A stretch of DNA of 18,327 nt. It comes from Alphaproteobacteria bacterium UBA3439. GTDB taxonomy: Bacteria > Pseudomonadota > Alphaproteobacteria > Puniceispirillales > Puniceispirillaceae. The DNA is taken from positions 1 through 18,327 of the forward strand of contig DFSK01000174.1 of NCBI GenBank assembly GCA_002378605.1. The letters are read 5' to 3'. Below are positions 1 through 6,619 of the stretch, in pieces. Below the pieces are notes generated by a model. It was not told the DNA's origin, ran no database searches, and saw only the letters and a list, made by a program, of their open reading frames with translations. Within the stretch, counting starts at the first letter, position 1. Each line of letters opens with the position of its first letter. The translations under genes and the position numbers were made by a program.

Positions 1-417
1 CGGCGGCGAACCGGTACCGAAGATTCACCGGCCAACCTTGCCTGGGGTATGGATAACCGGACGGTTGGTTTGCGCGTGCCGCTCGGCGATCCGAAAAACC
101 GGCGCATTGAAAACCGTATTCCGGGTGCTGATGCCAATCCCTATCTTGCGATTGCTGCAACCTTGGCGGCGGTCTGGCTTGGTTTGCAGGAAAGGCGCCG
201 ACCAACCCGCCCTCGCAAGGTCAGCGGCGAAGATCTGGAAACATTGCCGCGTAACCTTGATGTCGCGCTTGATGCATTGGAACGTGCCAAGCCGCTTCAT
301 AAAGTGCTTGGCGAAGATTTTGTCACGCTATTTGTCGAGGTGAAACGCGCCGAAGCCGAGGCCTTTCTTGAGGTGATCAGCCCGTGGGAGCGTGAGTATC
401 TGCTGCTGAATGTTTAA
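1..417 (+). CDS. Glutamine synthetase family protein, C-terminal part (5' end outside window)
   Basis: The frame is open from base 1, so the gene begins upstream; 138 C-terminal residues are visible. They belong to the catalytic domain of the glutamine synthetase superfamily: a W-G-M-D-N-R segment, a Leu-Arg-Val-Pro strand, then R-R-I-E-N-R with the active-site Glu and Arg, and the G-A-D-A-N-P-Y-L helix start. The ending S-P-W-E-R-E-Y-L-L-L-N-V is typical of the PuuA-like branch (gamma-glutamyl-polyamine or related ligases) rather than of housekeeping GlnA, whose equivalent motif is usually I-E-V-R. The enzyme would join an amine to glutamate using ATP in the cytoplasm; the exact amine cannot be told from this fragment. 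Its TAA stop lies in the TTAA at 414-417 that also supplies the stop of the convergent zur gene. Family assignment is sure, subfamily is inference. Confidence 0.92.
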   Translation, partial: RRRTGTEDSPANLAWGMDNRTVGLRVPLGDPKNRRIENRIPGADANPYLAIAATLAAVWLGLQERRRPTRPRKVSGEDLETLPRNLDVALDALERAKPLHKVLGEDFVTLFVEVKRAEAEAFLEVISPWEREYLLLNV

Positions 418-815
418 TGTTTCTGGACGGTTGTTTGCGCGGTTTGGCAATCGGCACAAAGCCCGGTAATTTCGATCACCTTATGTGCCGCCTGAAAGCC
501 GCGATCATTGCCAAGGCTTTGTAACCTGCTATCGATGCTGGTATCGGTGAATTCATTGGCGCGTTCGCATTGATTGCAAAGCATGAAGATGCTCACTTCA
601 CTGCCACCGCAATCATGCAATTGGCAGGCGACAAAACCATTCACACTTTCGATTCGGTGAACCGCACCACGTTCGACTAATTTGGCAAGCGCCCGATAGA
701 CCTGAAGCGGTGCGCGGATGCCCTTATCGCGAAGCGCGTCTAAAATATTATAGGCGCTTAGCGGCCGGTCAGCATCGCATAGCAATTGATAAACAAGGGT
801 TTCATTTTGGGTCAT
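414..815 (-). CDS. zur: Fur-family zinc uptake regulator Zur
   Basis: A 133-residue Fur-family repressor. An N-terminal winged helix (about residues 7-62, containing A-P-L-Q-V-Y-R-A-L) binds DNA, and the C-terminal part dimerises and holds zinc. C80/C83 and C120/C123 form two CxxC pairs 40 residues apart, the same spacing as the structural zinc site of E. coli Zur (C103/C106, C143/C146). Of the E. coli sensory ligands, H53, C64 and E88 have counterparts, but the fourth (His96) has no obvious one; H67, C69 or E73 could substitute. I chose the ATG at 815 because GAGGCAGG lies just upstream; ATGs at 830 and 857 are in frame but deeper inside znuB. It is last in znuC-znuB-zur and overlaps the end of znuB by 14 bases, so it is probably autoregulated through the Zur box at 2507-2529. 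Confidence 0.9.
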   Translation of the reverse strand: MTQNETLVYQLLCDADRPLSAYNILDALRDKGIRAPLQVYRALAKLVERGAVHRIESVNGFVACQLHDCGGSEVSIFMLCNQCERANEFTDTSIDSRLQSLGNDRGFQAAHKVIEITGLCADCQTAQTTVQKH

Positions 816-1653
816 GGCCTGCCTCGTCATGATGGTGATGGTGAGCGGTGCTATCATTTGCCGCAGAAAGGCGGCGCGGCACCACTGTCAGCCCAAGAAG
901 CAAAAGCGCCCCTGCCAGAATAATTGATGGGCCAGATGGTGTATCAAATTCAGCCGATCCATAAAGGCCGGCAATCACGCCGACCACGCCCAGAATTGAC
1001 GCCAACACCGCCATCATTTCAGGGCTGGTAACCAGACGGCGTGCGGCGGCGGCGGGAATGATCATCAATGCCGTGATCAGCAAAACACCAACAAGCTTGA
1101 CGGCAATTGAGACCACCAGCGCAATCAGCATCATAAACAGCCATTCAGTGCGTTGCGGCGACAGGCCTTCGGCCTCGGCAATTTCCGGACTAAGCGTTGC
1201 CGCAACAAGGCGCCGCCATTGCCAGATAACAATTGCCAAAATCGCCCCACCACCAGCATAGATCACCAAAAGATCATTTGTATCAACAGCAAGGATATCA
1301 CCAAATAAAAGCCCGTTCACATCAACATTGCGGCCACCCGTAACCGAAACCAGAACCAGCCCAAGCGCCAATGTCGAATGCGCTAAAATGGCAAGAATTG
1401 TATCTGATGACAGGCTTGGGGTTCGTTTGGCAATCATCATGGCAACACAGCTGGCAAGGGTAACAAACGGAACCGCAATCAATGATGACACGTCAATAAG
1501 GATTGCCAAGGCGATGCCAAGAAGCGCCGCATGTGCCAATGTATCGCCAAAAAACGCCATTTTGCGCCAGATGATCAAACAGCCAAGCGGCCCCACAACA
1601 ACCGCCAGACCGATACCGGCAAAAAGCGCGCGGATAAAGAAATCGTCAAACAT
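802..1653 (-). CDS. znuB: Zinc ABC transporter permease ZnuB
   Basis: Integral inner-membrane permease of a high-affinity zinc importer (ABC-3 family), about 283 residues with some eight hydrophobic segments. The family signature is visible: the early R-K-M-A-F-F-G-D-T-L-A-H-A stretch, N-G-L-L-F-G-D-I-L, and the late V-G-V-L-L-I-T-A-L-M-I-I-P-A-A-A-A-R. The frame stays open far upstream to 1851, but the extra N-terminus only mirrors znuC in another frame. I chose ATG at 1653, with GATGGG upstream and an 8-base overlap with the znuC stop; ATG at 1659 is an alternative. The C-terminus is odd: after the last membrane helix it ends in a histidine-rich tail with five consecutive His (H-H-H-H-H-D-E-A-G-H). 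It is expected to pair with ZnuC; the matching periplasmic ZnuA is not in this window. Confidence 0.93.
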   Translation of the reverse strand: MFDDFFIRALFAGIGLAVVVGPLGCLIIWRKMAFFGDTLAHAALLGIALAILIDVSSLIAVPFVTLASCVAMMIAKRTPSLSSDTILAILAHSTLALGLVLVSVTGGRNVDVNGLLFGDILAVDTNDLLVIYAGGGAILAIVIWQWRRLVAATLSPEIAEAEGLSPQRTEWLFMMLIALVVSIAVKLVGVLLITALMIIPAAAARRLVTSPEMMAVLASILGVVGVIAGLYGSAEFDTPSGPSIILAGALLLLGLTVVPRRLSAANDSTAHHHHHDEAGHDPK

Positions 1654-2464
1654 GATCATGCCCATCGCGATTATGCTCATGCTTGTCAGGATGGCAGGAT
1701 TCGCTGATTGACCCATCGGCATGCTGGACTGTGCCATCGGGAAGATGGATGTGATCGTGATCATGCCGGTAAACCGCCAGCGCCGCCGTGTCATGCGCGC
1801 CAAACAAGCGCAAATATTCAGGATTGCTAACAACCGAATCAGGGCTGCCACTGCAACAGATATGACCGTTTAGGCAAAGCACGGTATCCGTATCGGCCAT
1901 AACAATATGAAGATCATGCGAAATCATCAAAACGCCGCAACCGGTGCTATCGCGAATTTGCCGGATCAAATTGTAAAGCATCGCCTCACTGGCAAAATCA
2001 ACCCCTTGAACAGGCTCGTCCAGAACCAGAAGATTGGGACGGCGAACCATAGCCCGAGCCAATAAAATGCGCTGAAATTCACCGCCAGATAAATCCTGCA
2101 CAAAGGCCGTTGCCAAATGCGGCGCGCCGACTGCATCTAGGGCCTGTTTTTTTTGATCCAAAGAGACTTTGGCGGTTAAATCCAAAAGCCGGTCAACACG
2201 CATTGGCAGCGCCGGATCAATATGCAGCTTTTGCGGCACATAGCCGACACGCAAACCAGCCTGACGTTGAACGCAACCTTCATCGGCGCGAATCGTGCCA
2301 ACAGCCAATTTTGCGGTGGTACTTTTGCCAGCACCATTTGGGCCGATGATGGTGACAATTTCGCCTTTGCGAATGCGCAAATCAATACCACGCACAAGCC
2401 AGCGATTGTCACGCCTGACACCGGCATTTTCGAGATTGATTAAATCTATATTGTCGCGTGCCAT
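1646..2464 (-). CDS. znuC: Zinc ABC transporter ATP-binding protein ZnuC
   Basis: ATPase subunit (272 residues) that powers zinc import with ZnuB. Walker A is G-P-N-G-A-G-K-S-T (41-49), the ABC signature L-S-G-G-E is at 125-129, Walker B L-L-V-L-D-E-P at 145-151, and the H-loop His is H183. The D-E-P-V-Q-G-V-D form of the Walker B/D-loop is typical of ZnuC rather than of manganese or iron homologues. Beyond the ATPase fold, residues 233-272 form a low-complexity tail with ten histidines plus many Asp and Glu, a likely zinc-binding extension. First gene of znuC-znuB-zur; its ATG lies 43 bases from the Zur box at 2507-2529, so it should be induced by zinc starvation. Confidence 0.95.
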   Translation of the reverse strand: MARDNIDLINLENAGVRRDNRWLVRGIDLRIRKGEIVTIIGPNGAGKSTTAKLAVGTIRADEGCVQRQAGLRVGYVPQKLHIDPALPMRVDRLLDLTAKVSLDQKKQALDAVGAPHLATAFVQDLSGGEFQRILLARAMVRRPNLLVLDEPVQGVDFASEAMLYNLIRQIRDSTGCGVLMISHDLHIVMADTDTVLCLNGHICCSGSPDSVVSNPEYLRLFGAHDTAALAVYRHDHDHIHLPDGTVQHADGSISESCHPDKHEHNRDGHDHV

Positions 2465-2506
2465 GACAAGCCTTGTTTGATGGTCGGGTCTGATGATCCA
2501 TGTTCA

Positions 2507-2529
2507 GTGATGTTATAATATAACATGAC
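2507..2529. promoter_or_regulatory. Zur box (operator) upstream of znuC
   Basis: The core TGTTATAATATAACA (2511-2525) is a perfect inverted repeat around one central base; with four flanking bases on each side, 10 of 11 base pairs are symmetric. It matches the TGTTAT-A/T-ATAACA pattern known for alphaproteobacterial Zur sites. It lies 43 bases upstream of the znuC start, covers the predicted -10 element, and the operon carries its own zur gene. The divergent pyrC gene starts 157 bases away on the other side. Confidence 0.88.
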
Positions 2530-2538
2530 TGTTGTAAA
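2510..2538 (-). promoter_or_regulatory. Predicted sigma-70-type promoter of znuC-znuB-zur
   Basis: Read on the minus strand there is TTTACA (2538-2533), a 17-base spacer, and TAACAT (2515-2510): 5/6 and 4/6 matches to the sigma-70 consensus. The Zur palindrome covers the -10 and most of the spacer, so bound Zur would block RNA polymerase. The promoter is predicted from pattern only. Confidence 0.5.
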
Positions 2539-2686
2539 AAGGGGGAAAATGATAAGGCTGGCAAAAGCGGGTGATGATGTTTGTCGGGGCAGTGTAGATT
2601 TTGCGCAATGATGCTGGTATGAATTTGGGCATCTTGTCGTCTTTTCAGTGTCGCTGTAACGATCAAAATTTTAGGGAAATCTTTTT

Positions 2687-3733
2687 ATGACCCAAATGAC
2701 CATCCGCCGTCCTGATGATTGGCATCTGCATCTCCGTGATGGGGCCATGCTTAAAGCGGTTATTGATGATACGGCGCGCCATTTTGCCCGCGCCATCATC
2801 ATGCCAAATCTGGTACCGCCAGTGGTAACAGGCGCCGAAGCTGCGGCCTATCGGGACAGGATCATGGCTTGTGTCAATCCGGATCATGGCTTTACCCCGC
2901 TTATGACTTTATATCTGACCGAAACAACCGATCCGGATGATGTGGCAGCGGCGGCCACATCGGGTTTGATCAATGCGGTCAAGCTGTATCCGGCAGGGGC
3001 AACCACCAATTCAGCGTCGGGTGTTCGCGATCTGGACAAGGTCATCGCGGTTCTGGAAAAGATGGCCGCAATAGGCCTGCCGCTTTGTGTTCATGGCGAG
3101 GTAACCGATCCGCAAGTTGATATTTTTGACCGTGAAGCGGTGTTCATCGAAACCGTTCTTGATCCGTTGCGGCGGCGGGTGCCCGATTTACGGGTCGTGC
3201 TGGAACATGTGACCACCAGTGATGGTGTTGATTATGTCCGATCTGGCGGTGTCAATATTGCCGCCACGATCACAACGCATCATCTATTCATCAATCGCAA
3301 TCATATTTTGGCTGGTGGCATTCGCCCGCATTATTACTGTTTGCCCGTCGCCAAGCGCGAAAGTCACCGCCGCGCCTTGATTGCGGCGGCCATTTCCGGT
3401 GATGGCAGTTTCTTTCTTGGTACCGATAGTGCGCCGCATCTAGACGCTGCCAAGCTGATGGCTTGTGGGTGTGCCGGTATCTATACCGCGCCTAACACCA
3501 TGTCGTGCCTTGCGCATATTTTTGAAGCTGAAGATGCGCTTGATCAGCTTGAGGGTTTTGCCTCATTGCATGGCCCGCGATTTTATCGCCTACCGGTTAA
3601 TGAAGACCGGATCACTCTTGTCAAACAGGATGCGCCAGTCATCTATCCGGAAAGCCGTGCCACAGCTGATGGGCCATTGACGATTTTTGATTGTGGCACG
3701 CCGCTGTACTGGGCGGTTCAGGCTGCTGATTAA
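2687..3733 (+). CDS. pyrC: Dihydroorotase, type II (PyrC)
   Basis: Cytoplasmic enzyme of de novo pyrimidine synthesis that cyclises N-carbamoyl-aspartate to dihydroorotate. The 348-residue protein is collinear with the short E. coli-type (class II) enzyme. All binuclear-zinc ligands are visible: H13 and H15 in W-H-L-H-L-R-D-G, the lysine to be carboxylated K99 in A-V-K-L-Y-P-A-G, H136 (V-H-G-E-V), H174 (L-E-H-V-T-T) and D247 (G-T-D-S-A-P-H). The start is set by AGGGA nine bases upstream of ATG. It is transcribed divergently from znuCB-zur with the Zur box between them, which makes zinc-linked regulation of this zinc enzyme possible but unproven. No other pyrimidine gene is adjacent. Whether it is the sole dihydroorotase or a paralogue cannot be seen here. 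Confidence 0.95.
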   Translation: MTQMTIRRPDDWHLHLRDGAMLKAVIDDTARHFARAIIMPNLVPPVVTGAEAAAYRDRIMACVNPDHGFTPLMTLYLTETTDPDDVAAAATSGLINAVKLYPAGATTNSASGVRDLDKVIAVLEKMAAIGLPLCVHGEVTDPQVDIFDREAVFIETVLDPLRRRVPDLRVVLEHVTTSDGVDYVRSGGVNIAATITTHHLFINRNHILAGGIRPHYYCLPVAKRESHRRALIAAAISGDGSFFLGTDSAPHLDAAKLMACGCAGIYTAPNTMSCLAHIFEAEDALDQLEGFASLHGPRFYRLPVNEDRITLVKQDAPVIYPESRATADGPLTIFDCGTPLYWAVQAAD

Positions 3734-3787
3734 ACCGGCCCGATGCGGGCGGCGATTGTCACGCCATCATTTCGCGTCGCTGATAGG

Positions 3788-4708
3788 CTATAGTTTCGTT
3801 TCGCGGGCTCCGGCATTTGGCCGAAGCGATTTTTTGGCGCGCGCCTCACGCTGGGTGATATAGACGGTCGAGGCAAAAATAACCGCCCCGCCAATCCATG
3901 TCCATAATCCGGGCCATTCGCTAAAAACCATCCATGCCAGAATAACCGCAAACGGCAATTTGATGAATTCAAGCGGTTGCAAAGCGGTAATATCAACAAG
4001 CCGATAAGCGCGGGTAAAACATAGATGCGCAATCGTTCCGGCAAGCGCCATTGCCCATAAATAGCCCCAGCTTTCAAGGCTTGGCCATTGCCAGACCCTA
4101 ATCGCCGGTATCAATGCCAACGGCGCCTGCATTGCCACCATCCAGGTCACAATGGCTTCGGGTGTTTCGGTTGCGGTTAGTTTTTTTACGATCAGCGACG
4201 CCATTGCAATTGATAAGGCGCTGGCAAGCGCCATCATCGCGCCAATCGAAATGTCGGTAAAGCCCGGTTGCAAAATGATCAATGTTCCCAGAAATCCAAC
4301 AGCGATAGCAGCGATCCGCCGCGCGCGAATGATTTCACCAAGAAATAAAACCGCGCCAATGGTTACAAATAAGGGGCCGGTAAAACTAAGCGCGGTCATT
4401 TGCGCCAGCGGAATTAAGGTAAGGGCGGTAAAGCCGCAAAACATACCGCCAAAATTAATCACTGCTCGCAGGAAAAATAGCTTTGGCTTTTGCATGCGGA
4501 TGCTTGACCAGCCAACACGCATGATCAGTGGTAATAACAAAACCACCGCCAGCGCATTGCGGAAAAACACAACTTCGATAACGGGCAGTTCGGCCGCAGA
4601 AAGCCGAATGAAAATACCCATGCAGGTAAACATGAACAGCGCAACAATCATCAAGATTGTGGCGCGCATCTGCGGCGGCAAATTTTGAAAGGCCAAAGAC
4701 AAAGGCAT
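3788..4708 (-). CDS. EamA-type drug/metabolite transporter (DMT superfamily)
   Basis: A 306-residue inner-membrane protein with about ten hydrophobic helices arranged as two EamA repeats (roughly residues 15-150 and 160-290). Typical DMT features are the A-L-T-L-I-P-L-A-Q-M-T-A-L-S-F-T-G-P helix region near the end of repeat 1 and the matching D-I-T-A-L-Q-P-L-E-F segment in repeat 2. A basic tail follows the last helix. DMT proteins mostly export metabolites or amino acids; substrate cannot be inferred. The start ATG at 4708 has only a weak ribosome site; M14 (4669) is an alternative. It converges with pyrC across a 54-base gap. A tandem 11-base repeat lies about 90-115 bases upstream of its start. 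A second, distinct EamA protein is encoded at 17418-18308. Confidence 0.9.
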   Translation of the reverse strand: MPLSLAFQNLPPQMRATILMIVALFMFTCMGIFIRLSAAELPVIEVVFFRNALAVVLLLPLIMRVGWSSIRMQKPKLFFLRAVINFGGMFCGFTALTLIPLAQMTALSFTGPLFVTIGAVLFLGEIIRARRIAAIAVGFLGTLIILQPGFTDISIGAMMALASALSIAMASLIVKKLTATETPEAIVTWMVAMQAPLALIPAIRVWQWPSLESWGYLWAMALAGTIAHLCFTRAYRLVDITALQPLEFIKLPFAVILAWMVFSEWPGLWTWIGGAVIFASTVYITQREARAKKSLRPNAGARETKL

Positions 4709-4797
4709 AGGCAGTGACGACCAATATGATTGAGGGTGGCAGCAAGCCTGTTTTATCCAAGATTGCCTGTTACCAGATTACTGCCAGCCTAGGCGCG

Positions 4798-4824
4798 AAA
4801 GGAAATCAGCGTCAAAGGAAATCA
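4798..4824. repeat. Tandem 11-base direct repeat AAAGGAAATCA, period 16
   Basis: AAAGGAAATCA occurs at 4798-4808 and again at 4814-4824, so the two copies lie about one and a half helical turns apart in the gap between the GST-like gene and the EamA transporter. Two copies upstream of the transporter could be an operator, or chance; nothing else marks the function. Confidence 0.45.
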
Positions 4825-4844
4825 TCATAAATCGCCGATTGTCG

Positions 4845-5495
4845 CTAGCCAGTTATTTTGGCGGCGGCCCATTCATTCAATGTTTTGACATAAGCGGCAT
4901 ATTCATCACGAACCGATGGATGGGCGCACAAAGCTGCTTCATAGGCCCTGATCGATGCGGGTAGGACAAGATCAAAGCCAAGCAAGCCCTGTAAACAATG
5001 AAGAATGGCAAAGCTTGGCGCAAAGCCGCAATCGGCAAGGCTAAGATTGGGTCCGGTCAAAAGCGGTGACGGCGTCGCAATTGCCGCAAGCTGGTCAAAG
5101 CGCCGCTGGAGAAGGGCGGCATTTTCGGCGATGAAATCGGCATTGCGGCTAGCCGGTGTGACCTGTCCAAAATAGGCGCGAAGCAGCGGCTCGATGCGGG
5201 TGTCGTGAAACCGTGACAAGGCGCGTGCCTTTGCGCGTTCTTTGATGGTTTCAGGAAGCATTGCCGGTTCAGGCGCCAGCTCGTTCAAATATTCGGCAAT
5301 GGCATCCGACTCGCCAAGGGTAAAACCGTCATGCACCAACGCTGGAATCGTGCCTGATGGCACAATCTTACAATAGGCTGGACTGCCATAGCCATCTGGT
5401 GGGGCAAGGCTTGTCCAATCAAGCCCCTTATGGCGAAGCAAAATGCGGGTTTTGCAGCCATAGCTGCTTATCGGGAGGTCATAAAGCACAAGCAT
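4845..5495 (-). CDS. Glutathione S-transferase family protein
   Basis: A 216-residue cytosolic GST-fold protein. The N-terminal thioredoxin-like domain (about 1-80) starts L-V-L-Y-D-L-P-I-S-S-Y-G-C-K-T-R, where a Ser near residues 9-10 is the likely thiol-activating residue; S-G-T-I-P-A-L carries the conserved cis-proline and G-E-S-D-A-I-A-E-Y-L the Glu-Ser pair that holds the gamma-glutamyl group. The helical C-terminal domain contains the N-L-S-L-A-D-C-G N-capping box motif. It may conjugate, reduce or isomerise an electrophile; substrate unknown. The ATG at 5495 has only a weak ribosome site (GGAC). It is separated from the upstream binding-protein gene by an intrinsic terminator, so it is probably transcribed on its own. 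Confidence 0.9.
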   Translation of the reverse strand: MLVLYDLPISSYGCKTRILLRHKGLDWTSLAPPDGYGSPAYCKIVPSGTIPALVHDGFTLGESDAIAEYLNELAPEPAMLPETIKERAKARALSRFHDTRIEPLLRAYFGQVTPASRNADFIAENAALLQRRFDQLAAIATPSPLLTGPNLSLADCGFAPSFAILHCLQGLLGFDLVLPASIRAYEAALCAHPSVRDEYAAYVKTLNEWAAAKITG

Positions 5496-5535
5496 GAAAC
5501 GGGTCCGGCAAATTTGGATATGGCGTTGGAATGGT

Positions 5536-5568
5536 TAAAAAAAGAGAGGCATAAACTGCCCCTCTTTT
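5536..5568 (-). terminator. Intrinsic terminator after the ABC binding-protein gene
   Basis: On the minus strand an 11-base-pair stem (arms 5568-5558 and 5550-5540, with one G-U pair) closes a 7-base loop and runs into an unbroken T tract (complement of the A run 5537-5543). It sits 22 bases past the stop of the binding-protein gene. Because both arms end in A/T runs it might also work on the plus strand. Confidence 0.82.
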
Positions 5569-5589
5569 CAGATTTGATGTTTTGTTAGG

Positions 5590-6366
5590 CTAGTTGGCAA
5601 GCTGCCATTTGCGACCAAGATCGGCAAAAAAGCCACGCTCGGTCTTCAGCGCAATCCATGTATTCACATAATTGATCCATACCTGATCGGCTTGTGGCAA
5701 CAGCATGGCAATTGGTGTTGGTGCCTTTGGCGCTGAAACGGGAACGACCATCATTTCTGGATATTTTGCGACCAGCTTATAGGCTTCGACATTTGACGTG
5801 ATATGCGCGTCGGCGCGGCCGGCTAGCACTTCTTGGAAATCGCGTGCAGGGGCTTCGACAATTTTATATTTCGCATTTGGGAAGAACTGCTTGACCTGTT
5901 TTTCCTGAGTTGTGCCAAGCGTCGCGGCAACGGTAACAGATGCTTTGTCAAGATCGGCCCAATCGGTGAATTTGTCAGCATTCTTTTTCAATGTTAGCGG
6001 CACTGTTGCCAGCGAAAAATAGCTGTTTGAATAGCCAGCGGCTTTCGCGCGGCCGGGTGAAATCGAGGCAGAACCGGTCATGTGATATTTGCCTGATGTG
6101 ACTCCGCTTACCAAAGTTTTCCAATCCGTTGGTACAAACTCGACCTTTACCCCCAGATCCTTTGCAAGCTCGGTCATGACATCAATATCATAGCCGGTAT
6201 AGCTGTTTGTCGCTGTGTCTTTCATGGTCATTGGGTTCCAATCGCCGGTGGTGCCAACCTTAAGCACCCCGTCGGACAGAATTTCATTCAAAACGCTTGC
6301 CGCATGAACTGGCGCAGTCATCGTGCCAAACGCAAAAAGAGCGGCTATTATCTTTAGAAGTCGCAT
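5590..6366 (-). CDS. ABC transporter substrate-binding protein, family 3 (PheC-like branch)
   Basis: A 258-residue periplasmic binding protein. A signal peptide (basic M-R-L-L-K, hydrophobic core, cut near V-H-A-A at 20-23) is followed by a family 3 solute-binding fold: V-L-K-V-G-T-T-G-D near 35-42, T-G-Y-D-I-D-V-M near 57-64, and R106 in the S-I-S-P-G-R segment that normally grips the ligand carboxylate. Overall it looks closest to the cyclohexadienyl/arogenate dehydratase (PheC) branch. The A-H-I-T-S-N-V-E-A segment keeps a Glu (E194) where PheC has its key acid, but has Ser (S191) at the position usually held by the ligand-binding Asp. With the ATPase and permease genes divergent next door, a transport role is more likely than dehydratase activity. 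The ribosome site AGGAGA supports the ATG at 6366. Confidence 0.88.
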   Translation of the reverse strand: MRLLKIIAALFAFGTMTAPVHAASVLNEILSDGVLKVGTTGDWNPMTMKDTATNSYTGYDIDVMTELAKDLGVKVEFVPTDWKTLVSGVTSGKYHMTGSASISPGRAKAAGYSNSYFSLATVPLTLKKNADKFTDWADLDKASVTVAATLGTTQEKQVKQFFPNAKYKIVEAPARDFQEVLAGRADAHITSNVEAYKLVAKYPEMMVVPVSAPKAPTPIAMLLPQADQVWINYVNTWIALKTERGFFADLGRKWQLAN

Positions 6367-6419
6367 TTACAAAGTCTCCTTGGACTCAAATTGGGGTAAT
6401 TTTTCGATTAGAATTTCTA

Positions 6420-6448
6420 GATGTAGAGATAGGGTATTGTTTGGACAA
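6420..6448 (-). promoter_or_regulatory. Possible promoter of the ABC binding-protein gene
   Basis: Minus-strand TTGTCC (6448-6443), a 17-base spacer and TACATC (6425-6420), ending 53 bases before the ATG. The -35 matches 4/6 and the -10 only 3/6, so this is a tentative pattern match. Confidence 0.28.
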
Positions 6449-6539
6449 TGCAAGCTTTGACTATGATTTCTTGTGCCAAAAACGATTGGGGGCTAGCCGG
6501 TGACCGCGGAATCGGATAAACAGAGATCAAGCTTTGAGT

Positions 6540-6552
6540 GGCCATGATGGCC
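6540..6552. promoter_or_regulatory. Perfect 13-base palindrome in the divergent ABC-transporter promoter region
   Basis: GGCCATGATGGCC is a perfect inverted repeat around one central base, 67 bases upstream of the ATPase start and within the region separating the two divergent halves of the importer. It could be an operator for a dimeric regulator. The wider stretch 6367-6619 otherwise holds a 10-base direct repeat (CAAGCTTTGA at 6451 and 6528) and no convincing gene. Confidence 0.35.
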
Positions 6553-6605
6553 GGCTCTTCCTTGTGGCGCATTTATGATCTGCCCTTATGTAATGATAGA
6601 AATTT

Positions 6606-6611
6606 AGGTGA
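6606..6611 (+). promoter_or_regulatory. Ribosome binding site that decides the ATPase start
   Basis: AGGTGA stands eight bases before ATG 6620 and overlaps the in-frame GTG at 6608. It favours the ATG over the GTG as the start. Confidence 0.7.
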
Positions 6612-6619
6612 CAGTCACG

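Noticed and set aside
1328..1711. Long open frame antisense to znuB
   Set aside because: It mirrors the codons of a well-supported permease gene; composition and lack of any recognisable motif mark it as a shadow.
2530..2686. Possible small gene or leader between the Zur box and pyrC
   Set aside because: Only a minus-strand frame without ribosome site or family resemblance covers it; no attenuator-like hairpin plus T run precedes pyrC.
3738..3750. Small perfect hairpin GCCCG-ATG-CGGGC between pyrC and the convergent EamA gene
   Set aside because: The stem is only five base pairs with no following T run on either strand, so it does not qualify as an intrinsic terminator.
6297..6503. Short plus-strand open frame across the start of the binding-protein gene and the divergent gap
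   Set aside because: It is largely antisense to the signal-peptide region, has no ribosome site and resembles no family.
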